DNA from: an uncultured Erysipelotrichaceae bacterium
Lineage (GTDB): Bacteria; Bacillota_I; Bacilli_A; RFN20; CAG-826
Length of the DNA: 9,312 nucleotides
Direction: 5' to 3'
NCBI GenBank assembly: GCA_902782395.1
Contig: CACZNF010000023.1
Location: 1-9,312 of the forward strand
The notes beneath the pieces are model-generated. The model saw nothing but the letters and a program-made list of their open reading frames with translations. It was not told the origin of the DNA and made no database searches. Made by a program: the position numbers and the translations under genes. Position 1 is the first letter of the stretch. Each line of letters opens with the position of its first letter. Shown here piece after piece: positions 1 through 6,933 of the stretch.

Positions 1-690
1 CTTCTTCCAGAAATCTATCGTACTTACGTAGTAACTGATGAAAGAAAAGAAAAAGTGGAACAACTAAAACAAACTATGAATGCTTTAGGCACCATCAAGC
101 AATCTTTAGATAATTATGTCCATTCTTCTTTAAAACAACCATTCTCTACCCTTAAGGGTAAGTTGGATGAATTAAGCGCGCAATATGCACTCGCTAAAGA
201 AGGCATTGAAGAATTCAAACAATACATTGAGTTCTTAAAAACTTCTAGTGAAGAAGCCTACACTTTAGTGTTTGTTTACTATTACCGTTTAAAACAAGTC
301 GAGGGCTTACTTAGAGAAATTGCTATCCCAGAATTCTCTGAACCATACACAATCCGCATCGAAGACTGCTATGAATTATTGAATCAAATCGATAAAGCCA
401 TTAAGGTTCAACCAATTGCAGTTGATGAAATCAACGACATGGTCTCAACTCTTAAAAACAACGCTAATGCGGTGTTTGAAGAAATTGAAAATAAATTCCG
501 TGAAATGCAGCTCGCAGAATCCGCTGTGGTCTATGCTAATAGAGACAGAAATCATCAAGATGATGTTCACCAACAACTTACCGCTTTAGAAAACGAATTC
601 TATCAAGGTGAATTTGTGAAAGTCTATCACGAAGCTAATGCGATTTTTAAACGCATGCACGTCGAGGATACAGGTACAGCGAATGGCTAA
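1..690 (+). CDS. ezrA: Septation ring formation regulator EzrA, C-terminal part (5' end outside window)
   Basis: The frame is open from base 1 to a TAA at 688-690, so 229 C-terminal residues are seen of a protein that usually has about 560-575. EzrA is a membrane-anchored, coiled-coil regulator of FtsZ-ring assembly at the division site in Firmicutes. The visible part is a highly charged helical repeat. Near the end come an 'IPEFSEPY' segment (the family has PGLPE there) and 'AESAVVYANRDRN', which matches the conserved EzrA 'AE..IQYANRYR' signature, followed by a short helical tail. Downstream it overlaps the cysteine desulfurase start by 8 bases, with thiI next. The order ezrA-desulfurase-thiI is the one in Bacillus subtilis and supports the call. 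The N-terminal membrane anchor and the promoter lie outside the window. The family is inferred from this signature and the synteny. Confidence 0.88.
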   Translation, partial: LLPEIYRTYVVTDERKEKVEQLKQTMNALGTIKQSLDNYVHSSLKQPFSTLKGKLDELSAQYALAKEGIEEFKQYIEFLKTSSEEAYTLVFVYYYRLKQVEGLLREIAIPEFSEPYTIRIEDCYELLNQIDKAIKVQPIAVDEINDMVSTLKNNANAVFEEIENKFREMQLAESAVVYANRDRNHQDDVHQQLTALENEFYQGEFVKVYHEANAIFKRMHVEDTGTANG

Positions 691-1819
691 TATCATTTAT
701 CTAGATAACGCTGCTACCGCTAAAGTTGATCCTGAAGTTTTAGATTCCTATAACCAAATCACTCTCAAATACTTTGCTAATCCAAGCAGCATACATTCTC
801 TTGGACAAGAAGCTTCACGCTTATTAGATAAAAGCCGTGAACAAATTTTAAACGTTCTTAAACTCACCCATCACGAAGTGATTTTCACAAGTGGTGCTAC
901 AGAGGCTAATAACTTAGCAATTAAGGGCTATTGCTTCGCTAACCGTTCACGCGGCAATCACATCATCACCAGTGCTAGTGAGCATCCTTCCGTTTTAAAC
1001 ACAGTTTTAGAACTCAAAGATTTTGGCTATGAAGTGACTGTTCTTCCAGTTAATGAAAAAGGCGCAGTAGAGGTTAAAACTTTAAAGGCCGCAATTAAGG
1101 ATAATACCATCCTAGTTTCCCTCATGATGGTCAATAACGAAACAGGGGCTATTAACCCAATTAAAGAGATTGGTGAATATCTTAAAAAGTTTCCTAAAAT
1201 TGCTTTCCATGTTGATATGGTACAAGCCATGGGTAAACTTCCTTTAGATTTAGACAATATTGATATGTTCTCTATCGCTGGCCATAAGATTCATGGTTTA
1301 TTAGGCTCTGGCTTATTAGTTAAAGAAAAGAAAATCATTCTTAAAGCCATCAATAATGGTGGTGGTCAAGAAAACAACTTAAGAAGTGGCACTAATACGT
1401 TAGCCCTTTCTGCTTCTTTAGCAAAAGCGATTAGACTTGCTATTTCTAACCAAGCTAAAGACTATGAACATGTCAAAATACTAAGTAAAAGATTATTAGA
1501 TTATCTTAAAGATAACCAAGATAAATATCGCATCAATTCATTCTTCGAAGAGAATCCATACATTGTTAATTTCTCTCTTCGTAATCATAAAGCCAGTGTT
1601 GTCGTTGAGGCTTTATCAAATAGAGGTATTATGGTCTCATCTTTATCCGCTTGTCACGCTAAACATGAAGACTATAGTGCGGTCGTTTATGCGATGACTA
1701 ATGACTTAAATATCGCCCACAACACCATCCGTGTATCATTCGGAAAAGACAACACATTAGAAGAGGTAGAAGCCCTCATTAAAAACTTAGAAAGTATTAT
1801 TAAGGAGATTAAGCAATGA
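683..1819 (+). CDS. nifZ: Cysteine desulfurase, IscS/NifS-like, thiI-linked (NifZ type)
   Basis: This is a PLP-dependent class V aminotransferase-fold enzyme that converts L-cysteine to L-alanine and carries the sulfur as a persulfide. I chose ATG 683 (378 aa, starting MANIIYLDNAAT) because conserved family sequence begins right there and a weak AGG lies 8 bases upstream. The earlier in-frame ATG at 638 lies deep inside ezrA. Seen motifs: YLDNAAT at the N-terminus, active-site His101 (SEHPS), PLP-binding Lys202 in AGHKIHG, GGGQE followed by LRSGT, and the catalytic Cys324 in SSLSACHAKH. All key residues are present. It overlaps ezrA by 8 bases and thiI by 4 (ATGA), so it is translationally coupled in one operon. 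In B. subtilis the homologue in this position is NifZ, the sulfur donor for ThiI; the same role is inferred here. A general Fe-S role cannot be excluded. Confidence 0.93.
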   Translation: MANIIYLDNAATAKVDPEVLDSYNQITLKYFANPSSIHSLGQEASRLLDKSREQILNVLKLTHHEVIFTSGATEANNLAIKGYCFANRSRGNHIITSASEHPSVLNTVLELKDFGYEVTVLPVNEKGAVEVKTLKAAIKDNTILVSLMMVNNETGAINPIKEIGEYLKKFPKIAFHVDMVQAMGKLPLDLDNIDMFSIAGHKIHGLLGSGLLVKEKKIILKAINNGGGQENNLRSGTNTLALSASLAKAIRLAISNQAKDYEHVKILSKRLLDYLKDNQDKYRINSFFEENPYIVNFSLRNHKASVVVEALSNRGIMVSSLSACHAKHEDYSAVVYAMTNDLNIAHNTIRVSFGKDNTLEEVEALIKNLESIIKEIKQ

Positions 1820-3006
1820 TCACCTATGACCATATCATGATCCGCTTTGGTGAATTATCCACTAAAGGCAAAAATAAGAAAGATTTCATTCGTACACTCA
1901 CGGATAATATTAAAAATGCCCTCAAAGATTGGCCAGAATTATCGTTTGAAACACGTTATGACCATATTTATGTTGGTCTTAATAATCTTCCATATGAACC
2001 AATTATTGAACGCTTACAAGACGTCTCTGGTATCCACGCTCTTTCTTTAGTCTATCGCGCTAGTAAAGACATTGAAGATATCAAAAATAGTGCTTTAGCA
2101 CTAATGAAGGAAGAACATGGTAAAACATTCAAAGTCAAAGTCAAAAGAGGCGATAAGACTTATCCCATCATTTCTGATGAAATCACCCGTATTGTGGCTG
2201 GTCATGTTTTAAGAAACACCCCAGAATTAAAAGTGGATGTTCATAATCCAGAAATCTTGCTTTCAATCGAAGTGAGACAAGAAGCCGCTTATATCTTCTG
2301 CAAAACCTTCTTAGGTGCTGGTGGTTATCCTTTAGGCGTCGGTGGTAAAACCATGCACATGTTAAGTGGTGGTATCGATTCTCCAGTAGCCGCTTATCTC
2401 ATGATGAAAAGAGGTGTCAGCATTGAATGCATCCACTTCGCTTCCCCTCCATATACCCAAATGGGTGTCATCTATAAGTTAGAAGACTTATTACACGTCT
2501 TAAATAGATATCAAACACGCATTAGATTACATATCGTGCCATTCACTAAGATTCAAGAAGCAATTTACGATAATGCCCCTGAGAGCTACTGTATTACGTT
2601 AATGAGAAGAATGATGTTCCGTTTAGCGGATGCACTCTCTAAACGCCGCAAATGCCCAGTTATCAGTAGTGGTGAATCAATTGGTCAAGTTGCTTCGCAA
2701 ACACTACAATCTATGCACGTCATTAATGCGGTTACCAATATACCAGTCATCCGTCCATTAGCGACCACTGATAAATTAGAGATTATCGCTATTAGTAAAA
2801 AGATTGGCACATATGATATCTCTATCAGACCATATGAAGACTGTTGCACAATCTTCACTCCTAAGGCTCCAAAAACCATGCCACATCAAGATGAAGTGGA
2901 AGAGTTTGAAAAGAAATTTGATTATGAAACATTAATCAAAGAAGCCTTAAACAATATCGAAGTGAAAATCATCACTCCTGAAACTAAACAAGAAGATCTC
3001 TTATAA
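1816..3006 (+). CDS. thiI: tRNA 4-thiouridine synthetase ThiI (short form without rhodanese domain)
   Basis: ThiI adenylates U8 of tRNA and replaces its oxygen with sulfur to give s4U, a near-UV sensor base. In some bacteria it also feeds thiazole synthesis. The 396 aa show the N-terminal 'RFGELSTKGKNKKDF' signature, a THUMP region (about residues 60-165) and the PP-loop ATPase motif SGGIDSP at 184-190. A Cys-Cys pair at 343-344 (DCCTIFTP) lies in the position of the catalytic cysteine conserved in the family. The protein ends soon after, so it lacks the C-terminal rhodanese domain of E. coli ThiI, as in the Bacillus form. Start: ATG overlaps the desulfurase stop (ATGA), with AAGGAG at 1802-1807, 8 bases upstream. 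It is the last gene of the operon; a stem-loop follows 4 bases after the TAA. Sulfur is expected to come from the adjacent desulfurase. Confidence 0.96.
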   Translation: MITYDHIMIRFGELSTKGKNKKDFIRTLTDNIKNALKDWPELSFETRYDHIYVGLNNLPYEPIIERLQDVSGIHALSLVYRASKDIEDIKNSALALMKEEHGKTFKVKVKRGDKTYPIISDEITRIVAGHVLRNTPELKVDVHNPEILLSIEVRQEAAYIFCKTFLGAGGYPLGVGGKTMHMLSGGIDSPVAAYLMMKRGVSIECIHFASPPYTQMGVIYKLEDLLHVLNRYQTRIRLHIVPFTKIQEAIYDNAPESYCITLMRRMMFRLADALSKRRKCPVISSGESIGQVASQTLQSMHVINAVTNIPVIRPLATTDKLEIIAISKKIGTYDISIRPYEDCCTIFTPKAPKTMPHQDEVEEFEKKFDYETLIKEALNNIEVKIITPETKQEDLL

Positions 3007-3009
3007 AAG

Positions 3010-3039
3010 AAAAGGCCGATTCGATTGAACCGGCTTTTT
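3010..3039 (+). terminator. Intrinsic terminator of the ezrA-nifZ-thiI operon, probably bidirectional
   Basis: The outer arms AAAA and TTTT enclose GCCG (3015-3018) paired with CGGC (3031-3034), then TTC (3020-3022) paired with GAA (3027-3029) around a GATT loop. There is one bulged G and one A/C mismatch. Five Ts follow on the + strand (3035-3039). On the - strand the left arm also gives a T-rich tail, so it can serve the convergent membrane-protein gene as well. Confidence 0.8.
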
Positions 3040-3059
3040 AAATCCTTAATTACTAATAA

Positions 3060-3398
3060 TTAGAATCTTGGTAACGCTAAATATGTAAAGGTGAAATCGC
3101 CTGATGAGTTGATGACGAAAAGGCCAGCTGCTACAGTGAAAGCGATTAACATGAGAGCGAAACCATAAGTCACAGCAGCACCACTGACGATGGTTGTGGC
3201 AATGGATTTGCCTCTAATTAATGGATCACGAATGCCTCTAATGCCTTTGACTAAAGCCACGATAGAGAACGCCAAACAAACGATGGCTAAGAAAGCGACA
3301 ACCCAGGTTGCGCCATTATTGTTTAAAGCAGCGTTGACACCGATTAAAATGTTGAGAATGAATTCACCAACAAGCATGAGAATAGCTAATGCTAACAT
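3060..3398 (-). CDS. Small membrane protein with three predicted helices, function unknown
   Basis: I do not recognise a named family. The 112 aa hold three hydrophobic segments (about residues 2-24, 32-51 and 67-95). A basic loop, KGIRGIRDPLIRGK (51-64), lies between helices 2 and 3, and a short polar C-terminus follows. The layout loosely recalls small DUF4190-like membrane proteins, but this is only a resemblance. The start is well supported: AAGGAG lies 8 bases before ATG 3398. It has its own likely promoter and stands alone: the ribosomal operon terminator lies upstream, and downstream is the terminator shared with thiI. A GC-rich palindrome over the -35 region suggests control by a DNA-binding protein. 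That it is a real gene is likely; its role is unknown. Confidence 0.68.
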   Translation of the reverse strand: MLALAILMLVGEFILNILIGVNAALNNNGATWVVAFLAIVCLAFSIVALVKGIRGIRDPLIRGKSIATTIVSGAAVTYGFALMLIAFTVAAGLFVINSSGDFTFTYLALPRF

Positions 3399-3430
3399 AT
3401 AAATATCTCCTTACTCTACTCTTGCTTTTA

Positions 3431-3459
3431 AGTATATATCAAACGCTCACGCGCGTGAA
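3431..3459 (-). promoter_or_regulatory. Candidate promoter of the small membrane protein gene
   Basis: On the - strand, TATACT (3436-3431) is preceded at 17 bases by TTCACG (3459-3454), which matches the -35 consensus TTGACA at 4 of 6 bases. Transcription would begin near 3424, giving a leader of about 25 bases with the AAGGAG site. The -35 element overlaps the palindrome at 3447-3458. It is predicted only by motif and spacing. Confidence 0.45.
3447..3458. promoter_or_regulatory. 12-bp perfect palindrome, candidate operator
   Basis: TCACGCGCGTGA is its own reverse complement. It is strikingly GC-rich in an AT-rich intergenic region and covers the -35 and spacer of the candidate promoter for the membrane-protein gene. 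This position would suit a repressor. No T-tract follows, so it is not a terminator. The binding protein is unknown. Confidence 0.4.
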
Positions 3460-3483
3460 CTATTTTCGTCTAATTCGAATAAC

Positions 3484-3513
3484 AAAAAAGCTGAGCATTA
3501 GCCCAGCATTTTT
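3484..3513 (-). terminator. Intrinsic terminator of the infC-rpmI-rplT operon
   Basis: On the - strand GCTGGGC pairs with GCTCAGC (7 bp with one G-T wobble) around a TAAT loop and is followed by six Ts. It lies 14 bases after the rplT stop. The run of As before the stem makes it nearly symmetric. Confidence 0.88.
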
Positions 3514-3527
3514 ATTGATTAACTTAA

Positions 3528-3878
3528 TTAAGCCTTTTTAGCAGTTTTCACTAAGTCAGCGAAAGCTTTTGGATCATTGATGGCTAATTCAGATAACATC
3601 TTACGGTTAATGTTGATGTTAGCTTGTTTTAAACCGAACATGAATTTGCTATAGGAGATATCGTTTAATCTGCATGCAGCGTTGATACGTCTGATCCATA
3701 ATTTACGGAAATCTCTTTTTCTGTCTCTACGGGAGATGTATGCATAGCGTAAGCTGTGCATGACTTGTTCTTTCGCAGTTTTGAATAATAAGTGTTTGCT
3801 ACCGAAATAACCAGAGGCTCTTTTTAAAACTCTTTTACGACGGGCGTGTGTGACTGTGCCACCTTTAACTCTTGCCAT
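3528..3878 (-). CDS. rplT: 50S ribosomal protein bL20
   Basis: The 116-aa basic protein has the usual length for bL20, which binds 23S rRNA early in large-subunit assembly. The start [21 protein letters not shown] and the segment '[20 protein letters not shown]' are typical of the family. AAGGAGG overlaps the rpmI stop codon and lies 10 bases before ATG. It is the last gene of the infC operon and is followed by a strong terminator. In Firmicutes and enterobacteria bL20 represses its own operon; the leader upstream of infC carries the signals expected for this. Confidence 0.98.
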   Translation of the reverse strand: MARVKGGTVTHARRKRVLKRASGYFGSKHLLFKTAKEQVMHSLRYAYISRRDRKRDFRKLWIRRINAACRLNDISYSKFMFGLKQANININRKMLSELAINDPKAFADLVKTAKKA

Positions 3879-3893
3879 ATTCTAGTGTCCTCC

Positions 3894-4088
3894 TTATTTA
3901 ACGATGAGAAATTTAATTCTCTTGTAGTCTGTCTTATGTAAGACAGCAGACTTCATTAAGTGTCTCTTTTGTTTTGTGGTTTTGTGTGGGGCTAAATGTG
4001 AAACATAGGCGTGATGTCTGACGACTTTGCCTGTGCCTGTGAGCTTAATTCTTTTCATTAAAGCTCTTTTGCTTTTCATTTTTGGCAT
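3894..4088 (-). CDS. rpmI: 50S ribosomal protein bL35
   Basis: This small basic protein of 64 aa is at the family's normal length (about 64-66). It starts MPKMKSKRALMKRIKLTGTG, close to the family's usual MPKMKTHR..KR. start, and keeps the histidine-rich stretch and the LMKSAVLHKTD segment before the C-terminus. It is a structural protein of the large subunit. AGGAGG overlaps the infC stop and lies 8 bases from the ATG. Its own stop overlaps the rplT Shine-Dalgarno, so the three genes are tightly coupled. Confidence 0.97.
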   Translation of the reverse strand: MPKMKSKRALMKRIKLTGTGKVVRHHAYVSHLAPHKTTKQKRHLMKSAVLHKTDYKRIKFLIVK

Positions 4089-4100
4089 AATATTTTCCTC

Positions 4101-4655
4101 CTACTTCTTCTTTGGGGCGAGTATTGCATACATCCAACGGCCTTCCATGGCAGATGGCTTTTCAATATTCGCGTATTCACTTAATTGAGCGATGAACTTA
4201 TCCATGACTTCCTGGCCGACTTCGATGTGAGTCATTTGACGACCACGGAAACGTACACCAACTTTAACTTTGTTGCCGGCTTCTAAGAATTTTTGCGCGG
4301 CTCTGGCTTTGGTATCCATATCATGACCACCAATTTGTGGTGTTAATTGGACTTCCTTAACTTCAACAGTGTGTTGATTTTTCTTGGCTTCTTTGGCTTT
4401 CTTTTGTTGTTCAAAGCGATATTTGCTGTAATTGATAATCTTGCAAACCGGAGGTTTGGCACCAGGTGCCACACAGAGAAGGTCCATGTCGTATTCATTG
4501 GCCTTGAATTGTGCCTCGCGAGAAGACATTGTACCGATTTGTTCACCATTAGGTCCGATTAAAAGAACTTCTGGAAAACGAACGTTTTCATTAACTAAAT
4601 CTTTGTTTTGGTTGTTGCCAGGTTTTTTGTTATTGGCGTAGCGATTGTCGATGAT
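4101..4655 (-). CDS. infC: Translation initiation factor IF-3, probable AUC start
   Basis: IF-3 binds the 30S subunit, keeps it from joining 50S too early and rejects non-AUG starts. The N-domain is recognisable at LVNENVRFPEVLLIGPNG and KPPVCKIINYSKYRFEQQKK. The C-domain shows VKEVQLTP, then HDMDTKARAAQKFLEAGNKVKVGVRFRGR. No ATG, GTG or TTG fits. The only ATG upstream lies in the leader, before the attenuator, and the GTG at 4664 sits one base from the Shine-Dalgarno. AAAAAGGAG ends at 4666. In the neighbouring genes GGAG lies 8-11 bases before the start, and at 10 bases here stands ATC (4655-4653), giving 184 aa, close to the usual 170-180. ATA at 4661 (4 bases) and ATC at 4652 (13 bases) fit less well. 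An AUU-class start is known for infC elsewhere and lets IF-3 limit its own synthesis. The identity is firm; the exact start is inferred. Confidence 0.95.
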   Translation of the reverse strand: MIDNRYANNKKPGNNQNKDLVNENVRFPEVLLIGPNGEQIGTMSSREAQFKANEYDMDLLCVAPGAKPPVCKIINYSKYRFEQQKKAKEAKKNQHTVEVKEVQLTPQIGGHDMDTKARAAQKFLEAGNKVKVGVRFRGRQMTHIEVGQEVMDKFIAQLSEYANIEKPSAMEGRWMYAILAPKKK

Positions 4656-4665
4656 AAGTATCACA

Positions 4666-4674
4666 CTCCTTTTT
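4666..4674 (-). promoter_or_regulatory. Ribosome binding site that sets the infC start
   Basis: AAAAAGGAG lies just after the leader terminator. It would be transcribed only when the attenuator is read through. It stands 10 bases before ATC 4655 and too close (1 base) to the GTG at 4664. Confidence 0.75.
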
Positions 4675-4677
4675 GTT

Positions 4678-4704
4678 AAAAAACGGATGCATATTGCACC
4701 CGTT
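4678..4704 (-). terminator. Attenuator terminator in the infC leader
   Basis: On the - strand AACGGGTGCA (4704-4695) pairs with TGCATCCGTT (4691-4682) over 10 bp with one G-T wobble and an ATA loop, and runs into a tract of six Ts. It lies between the promoter and the infC Shine-Dalgarno, so it must be regulated. It may also end transcripts arriving from the EAL gene. Confidence 0.85.
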
Positions 4705-4793
4705 AACATTCTTAGCCCATAAGAAGTAGCGTTAGCCAACCAACTTTTGTCAGTCTGGCGAGAAGCGGGTGCCTCTGCTTTCTACGTTTTAGC
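4678..4793 (-). promoter_or_regulatory. L20-type leader RNA of the infC-rpmI-rplT operon
   Basis: Three elements are visible in the roughly 115-base leader. GCACCCG (4772-4766) is fully complementary to CGGGTGC (4702-4696), the 5' arm of the terminator, so it can act as an antiterminator. Between them lies an irregular stem: TAAC/GTTA (4734-4731 with 4707-4704), an asymmetric internal loop, then TTCTTA/TAAGAA closed by TGGGC. The third is the terminator itself. A long-range helix stacked on an irregular stem is the known form of bL20 leaders, which mimic its 23S rRNA site. In B. subtilis bL20 controls this operon by attenuation. Which structure bL20 favours here is inferred, not seen. Confidence 0.75.
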
Positions 4794-4799
4794 GATAAG

Positions 4800-4828
4800 A
4801 TATTATCATTATTAATATAATGTGTCAA
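4800..4828 (-). promoter_or_regulatory. Promoter of the infC operon
   Basis: A perfect TTGACA (4828-4823) is followed at 17 bases by TAATAT (4805-4800). A TG one base before the -10 gives an extended -10 element. The start would be near 4793. It sits just after the stop of the EAL gene at 4838. Confidence 0.82.
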
Positions 4829-4837
4829 ATAGTTTTG

Positions 4838-6745
4838 TTAATTTGATTTAGATAAGAAAGTATAGAGTTCACCAATTGGAATTGGTTGTGAATATTTAAA
4901 GCCTTGTAAGTAGTCCGCGGACATATTTGAACAACGCTCTTCATCTTCATTATTTTCAATGCCCTCAAATAAGACGCGAAAGTTGAAATTAGAGAACATT
5001 TTAGCTAGGTTTTCAACAAGCTGCTCAGAGCGTTTATCTTCGCCTGATGCAATGACCATTGATCTATCGAATTTGATGATATCAAATGGTAACTCAAAAA
5101 TACGTTCCATATTGGAGTAACCGGTACCAAAGTCATCGAGATAGAATTTAATGCCTTTTTCGTGGAGTGTTTCAATTCTGTCCTTCATAATCATGAAGTC
5201 TTCAAGGTTTTGCGATTCAGTTAATTCAATAGCGATACTTTCTGGATCGATTCCGTTATCTTCAATAATCTTTATAATGTCATCACAGAAAACGCCACTC
5301 TTAAGCTCAATCATGGAGACGTTAATACTAATACGATTAATTGTGTAGCCTTCTTGACGATATTTTTTGATGATTTCGCAGGCCTTATTAGCCACAATCT
5401 TGGTAATAGCGTGAACAAGTTCATTTTCTTCCGCAATTGGTACAAAAGTACCAGGATAAACTAAACCTGTTTTATCAAATTTCATACGCGTTAAGGCTTC
5501 TGCGGTATCGTATTTCTTCGTAGAGATGTTATAAACAGGTTGGGCAAAGACTAAAACACGTGGGTCGTCTAAGTCACCTTTTCTAGCAATATCCGCTAAT
5601 TGTTCAGTAATATAACTTTCAGTTTTATAACGTTTCAAATCGCTATCTTTAACCCGATGAGTAACGTTATCTGGAATATCGTCATTAACATATTCGATAA
5701 AGGCCGCATATTCATTATGCGCAATCTTGCCTTGCAAGGATTCACCATAAACAATCTTATATGGAATCTTTAATATAGCGTATTGTTCTCTAAAGGCTTT
5801 GAGGATTGTTTCCATCCATTCTTCATAGTCTGGGTTACGGTCTTTTCTGGCAATTAAGATAACTTGTCCGTTATTAATTTGGAACATAGTTCCATCTCTA
5901 AACAATTCCGCAGCGAAACGTCTTATTTGTGCTTGTACTTCTTCAGGGAACGATTTACCTTCACCAACATAATCCGGAAGAGTCATGCTCATAAAGATAA
6001 ACTCTAGCTCTTTCCTATATAAGTTTTTGACCATATCACGCATAGCGTACTTATCTAATGTACCCGTAGAGATGTCATATGGATTAGCATGCATGGTGAA
6101 GAGCATAGCAATCACAGGAAGAGCAAATGTAATTGTTGTTAATGACGCTTCATTAATAATTAATTGTGCGGTTCTAATGATGACTGAAAGCGCGATCGTA
6201 GCAAAGAAAACATAGGCTACTCGTTTAAAAACGAGTTTTCTCGCTTTTAAGACCACGAAAAATAGAAAGGCCGTATAGACATAGTAACCGATGATAAAGA
6301 CATCGACGACTTCGCGATACGCTGTACCATCTTCGATATGGAAGCCGAATCCGAGAATAGAGAAGAGAATATCAATGGCCACTAAAAGGAGGAACAAACT
6401 TAATGAAACAATGCCAATAACTCTTGCTTGTTTCTTATTCATGTTTGTCGCATAGGTCGAATATAAAGCAAATAAGAAGAACACAATGAACAAAAGCGAA
6501 TGGTATAGTATTCGCATAAAGTATATTAAATATTTAATATTCTCTGCATAATGCGCTAATAATTCGTGATAACCGATATTATCAATCGCAGCCAATACGA
6601 GAATAAAGACGATACCAAAGAAAATATAAAAACTCTTAGTCCTATTGACGTAAGAGAATATTAATAAGATAAAGACAACACAGCAAAGAGCAATGACAGC
6701 GACATCACCCATTCTGGAATATAGACGAATTAGTTCAGTTGGCAT
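4838..6745 (-). CDS. Membrane-anchored EAL-domain c-di-GMP phosphodiesterase with degenerate GGDEF-like domain
   Basis: The 635-aa protein has three parts. Residues 1-220 carry seven or so hydrophobic helices, a membrane sensor-like region. Residues about 230-390 are arranged like a GGDEF domain, but the signature is replaced (FQINNGQVILIA, 288-299), so cyclase activity is not expected. Residues about 395-635 form an EAL domain that keeps the catalytic set: E416 (EALTR), N475 (SINVS), E507 (ELTES), D537-D538 (DDFGTGYS), K558 (IKFD), E594 (EGIE) and Q614-G615. It should hydrolyse c-di-GMP to pGpG at the membrane; activity is inferred. ATG 6745 is the first start after an in-frame stop, but no Shine-Dalgarno precedes it. 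A TATAAT at 6778-6773 would give a leader of only about 21 bases. No terminator lies before the infC promoter. It separates thrS from infC; its ligand is unknown. Confidence 0.92.
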   Translation of the reverse strand: MPTELIRLYSRMGDVAVIALCCVVFILLIFSYVNRTKSFYIFFGIVFILVLAAIDNIGYHELLAHYAENIKYLIYFMRILYHSLLFIVFFLFALYSTYATNMNKKQARVIGIVSLSLFLLLVAIDILFSILGFGFHIEDGTAYREVVDVFIIGYYVYTAFLFFVVLKARKLVFKRVAYVFFATIALSVIIRTAQLIINEASLTTITFALPVIAMLFTMHANPYDISTGTLDKYAMRDMVKNLYRKELEFIFMSMTLPDYVGEGKSFPEEVQAQIRRFAAELFRDGTMFQINNGQVILIARKDRNPDYEEWMETILKAFREQYAILKIPYKIVYGESLQGKIAHNEYAAFIEYVNDDIPDNVTHRVKDSDLKRYKTESYITEQLADIARKGDLDDPRVLVFAQPVYNISTKKYDTAEALTRMKFDKTGLVYPGTFVPIAEENELVHAITKIVANKACEIIKKYRQEGYTINRISINVSMIELKSGVFCDDIIKIIEDNGIDPESIAIELTESQNLEDFMIMKDRIETLHEKGIKFYLDDFGTGYSNMERIFELPFDIIKFDRSMVIASGEDKRSEQLVENLAKMFSNFNFRVLFEGIENNEDEERCSNMSADYLQGFKYSQPIPIGELYTFLSKSN

Positions 6746-6772
6746 AATAAGACAAAATGCACGTCACTAACG

Positions 6773-6839
6773 ATTATAAGAGTGCCAAAAAAGATCTCCC
6801 TAAATCAATTTATGATGCACCTTGATTAATTTCATTATA
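6773..6839 (-). promoter_or_regulatory. Two candidate -10 boxes and a dyad upstream of the EAL gene
   Basis: TATAAT occurs on the - strand at 6839-6834 and at 6778-6773. Neither has a good -35 at the right distance. Between them an imperfect dyad, TAAATCAA (6801-6808) and TTGATTAA (6822-6829) on the + strand with 13 bases between, could bind a regulator or fold in RNA. The rest of the 188-bp gap between the EAL and thrS genes holds only the thrS terminator. Confidence 0.35.
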
Positions 6840-6881
6840 TACCAGCAATGAAAATAAAAATATATAGTTTTATGCGCACAA

Positions 6882-6909
6882 GAAAAGCGCGCCTACAATG
6901 ACGCGCTTT
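6882..6909 (-). terminator. Intrinsic terminator after thrS
   Basis: On the - strand AAAGCGCGTC (6909-6900) pairs with GGCGCGCTTT (6893-6884) over 10 bp with one wobble, loop ATTGTA, followed by a short T-rich tail. It lies about 25 bases after the thrS stop. Confidence 0.87.
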
Positions 6910-6933
6910 GTTTTGCTTTGTTTAAATCAACGA

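Noticed and set aside
638..682. Earlier start for the cysteine desulfurase at 638
   Set aside because: It lies within ezrA coding sequence and precedes the conserved YLDNAAT start by 15 non-conserved residues plus the MANI start.
4347..4641. Overlapping + strand frames within infC
   Set aside because: They are antisense shadows of a well-conserved gene.
4656..4739. N-terminal extension of IF-3 starting MANATSYGLRM
   Set aside because: It would be translated through the attenuator hairpin and T-tract and has no Shine-Dalgarno; IF-3 homology and the AAAAAGGAG site lie downstream.
6746..6933. c-di-GMP riboswitch upstream of the EAL gene
   Set aside because: The conserved GEMM core motifs are not visible in either direction.
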